Shown: piece by piece, positions 63,592-64,000 of the stretch
Layout: every line of letters starts with the position of its first letter
Position numbering within the stretch: the stretch's first letter is position 1
Assembly: GCF_009602435.1 (NCBI RefSeq)
Contig: NZ_VZDQ01000011.1
Span: 1 to 64,000, forward strand
Direction of reading: 5' to 3'
DNA: 64,000 bases
From: Sediminibacillus terrae
GTDB lineage: Bacteria > Bacillota > Bacilli > Bacillales > Amphibacillaceae
The notes under the pieces: model-generated
Database searches by the model: none
Told to the model about the DNA's origin: nothing
What the model saw: only the letters and a program-made list of their open reading frames with translations
Translations under genes and position numbers: made by a program

Positions 63592-64000
63592 ATGGGCGTC
63601 ACGATTAAAGATATAGCAAAATCTGCAGGGGTCAGTTACTCCACCGTCTCTAAGGCATTGAGGGACAGTCCCCTGGTGAAAGAACCTACCAAAAAACGCA
63701 TTATCGAGTTGGCAGAGCAGCTAGGATATCAACCCAATGCCGCAGCCCGCAGCCTTGTATCGAAAAGGTCACATACCATCGGCGTTGTCTGGCCGACAAT
63801 TGAGCGGGCCGCCCATGCTGCATTGGTCACGAGGTTGAACAAACAATTGGAGCAGTTATCCTATACGACCTTGATTTCCATCAATGAATTAGAGGACGCT
63901 GTGAAGACCTTTAACAGGTATCAGGTCGACGCGATTCTCACTTTCGAAGAAGGAACCAGTCAAACGGACCTGGATACGTTGGTGCCAATGGTTACTTATG
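63592..64000 (+). CDS. LacI-family transcriptional regulator, 3' truncated by window edge
   Basis: The first 136 codons are visible. The HTH MGVTIKDIAKSAGVSYSTVS, KALRDSPLVKEPTKKRII and the hin-like helix LGYQPNAAARSLVSK are complete; the sugar-binding domain starts HTIGVVWPTIERAAHAALVT. ATG 63592 with GGAGG upstream. Divergent from uxaA with the palindrome between them; a KdgR/ExuR-type role in uronate control is likely. Confidence 0.9.
   Translation, partial: MGVTIKDIAKSAGVSYSTVSKALRDSPLVKEPTKKRIIELAEQLGYQPNAAARSLVSKRSHTIGVVWPTIERAAHAALVTRLNKQLEQLSYTTLISINELEDAVKTFNRYQVDAILTFEEGTSQTDLDTLVPMVTY

Overview
The window reads as chromosomal DNA of a low-to-moderate GC Gram-positive Bacillaceae bacterium, most like the halophilic or halotolerant genera around Virgibacillus, Oceanobacillus and Lentibacillus. 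Supporting signs are AGGAGG-type ribosome sites with ATG/GTG/TTG starts, intrinsic terminators with T-runs, a T-box, CodY-like and cre-like boxes, a YthA/YthB-type cytochrome bd, a CsbB/GtcA/YfhO-type glycosylation set and a BCCT betaine-type transporter. No rRNA, phage, insertion sequence or CRISPR array was seen. The genus is an inference.

Layout. 0-2.4 kb: manganese catalase, a DUF6884-like protein and a cold-shock protein. 2.6-12.4 kb: branched-chain amino acid operon ilvE - T-box - ilvB-ilvN-ilvC-leuA-leuB-leuC-leuD. 12.4-15.2 kb: cydAB plus a small His-rich exported protein. 15.5-21 kb: small lipoprotein, DDAH-like amidinohydrolase, Nudix hydrolase, ABC-2 exporter and a membrane HD-GYP phosphodiesterase. 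21-23.4 kb: a possible non-coding RNA, an unusual HTH/F1-ATPase-beta-like fusion protein with tandem operator-like palindromes, and a DoxX protein. 23.8-27.8 kb: glycosylation operon (GT2, GtrA, YfhO). 28-35.4 kb: BCCT transporter with a structured leader, CAP lipoprotein, fabI, three GNAT acetyltransferases and a DUF3298-type exported protein.

35.8-46.4 kb is a selenium region. It holds selA, selB, a complete tRNA-Sec gene and selD (itself with an in-frame UGA), plus two short selenoproteins that ordinary gene calling breaks or misses: a SelW/Rdx-like protein with CxxU between selA and selB, and a thioredoxin with WUPGC. Between tRNA-Sec and selD lies a GT4 glycosyltransferase resembling SenB selenosugar synthases. 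After selD come a PhnD/PhnE/PhnC-like ABC importer and a NodB-type deacetylase without a signal peptide, whose best start is followed by an in-frame UGA and a SECIS-like hairpin. SelD, GT4 and deacetylase together could form an undescribed selenosugar route, by analogy with GT4 plus deacetylase steps in bacillithiol synthesis; this is inference.

46.4-54.6 kb: NhaC-type antiporter with a Cys/Met PLP enzyme and a divergent GntR regulator, topoisomerase III behind a translationally coupled mini-ORF, and NDH-2 followed by a 32-residue membrane peptide. 54.9-64 kb: a hexuronate/pectin catabolic operon (uxaA-uxaB-kduD-kduI-esterase-deoR-kdgK-kdgA) read leftward from a consensus promoter with a 24-bp perfect palindrome, and a divergent LacI regulator cut by the window edge. 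Together these convert galacturonate and unsaturated uronates to 2-keto-3-deoxygluconate, then KDPG, then pyruvate and glyceraldehyde 3-phosphate.
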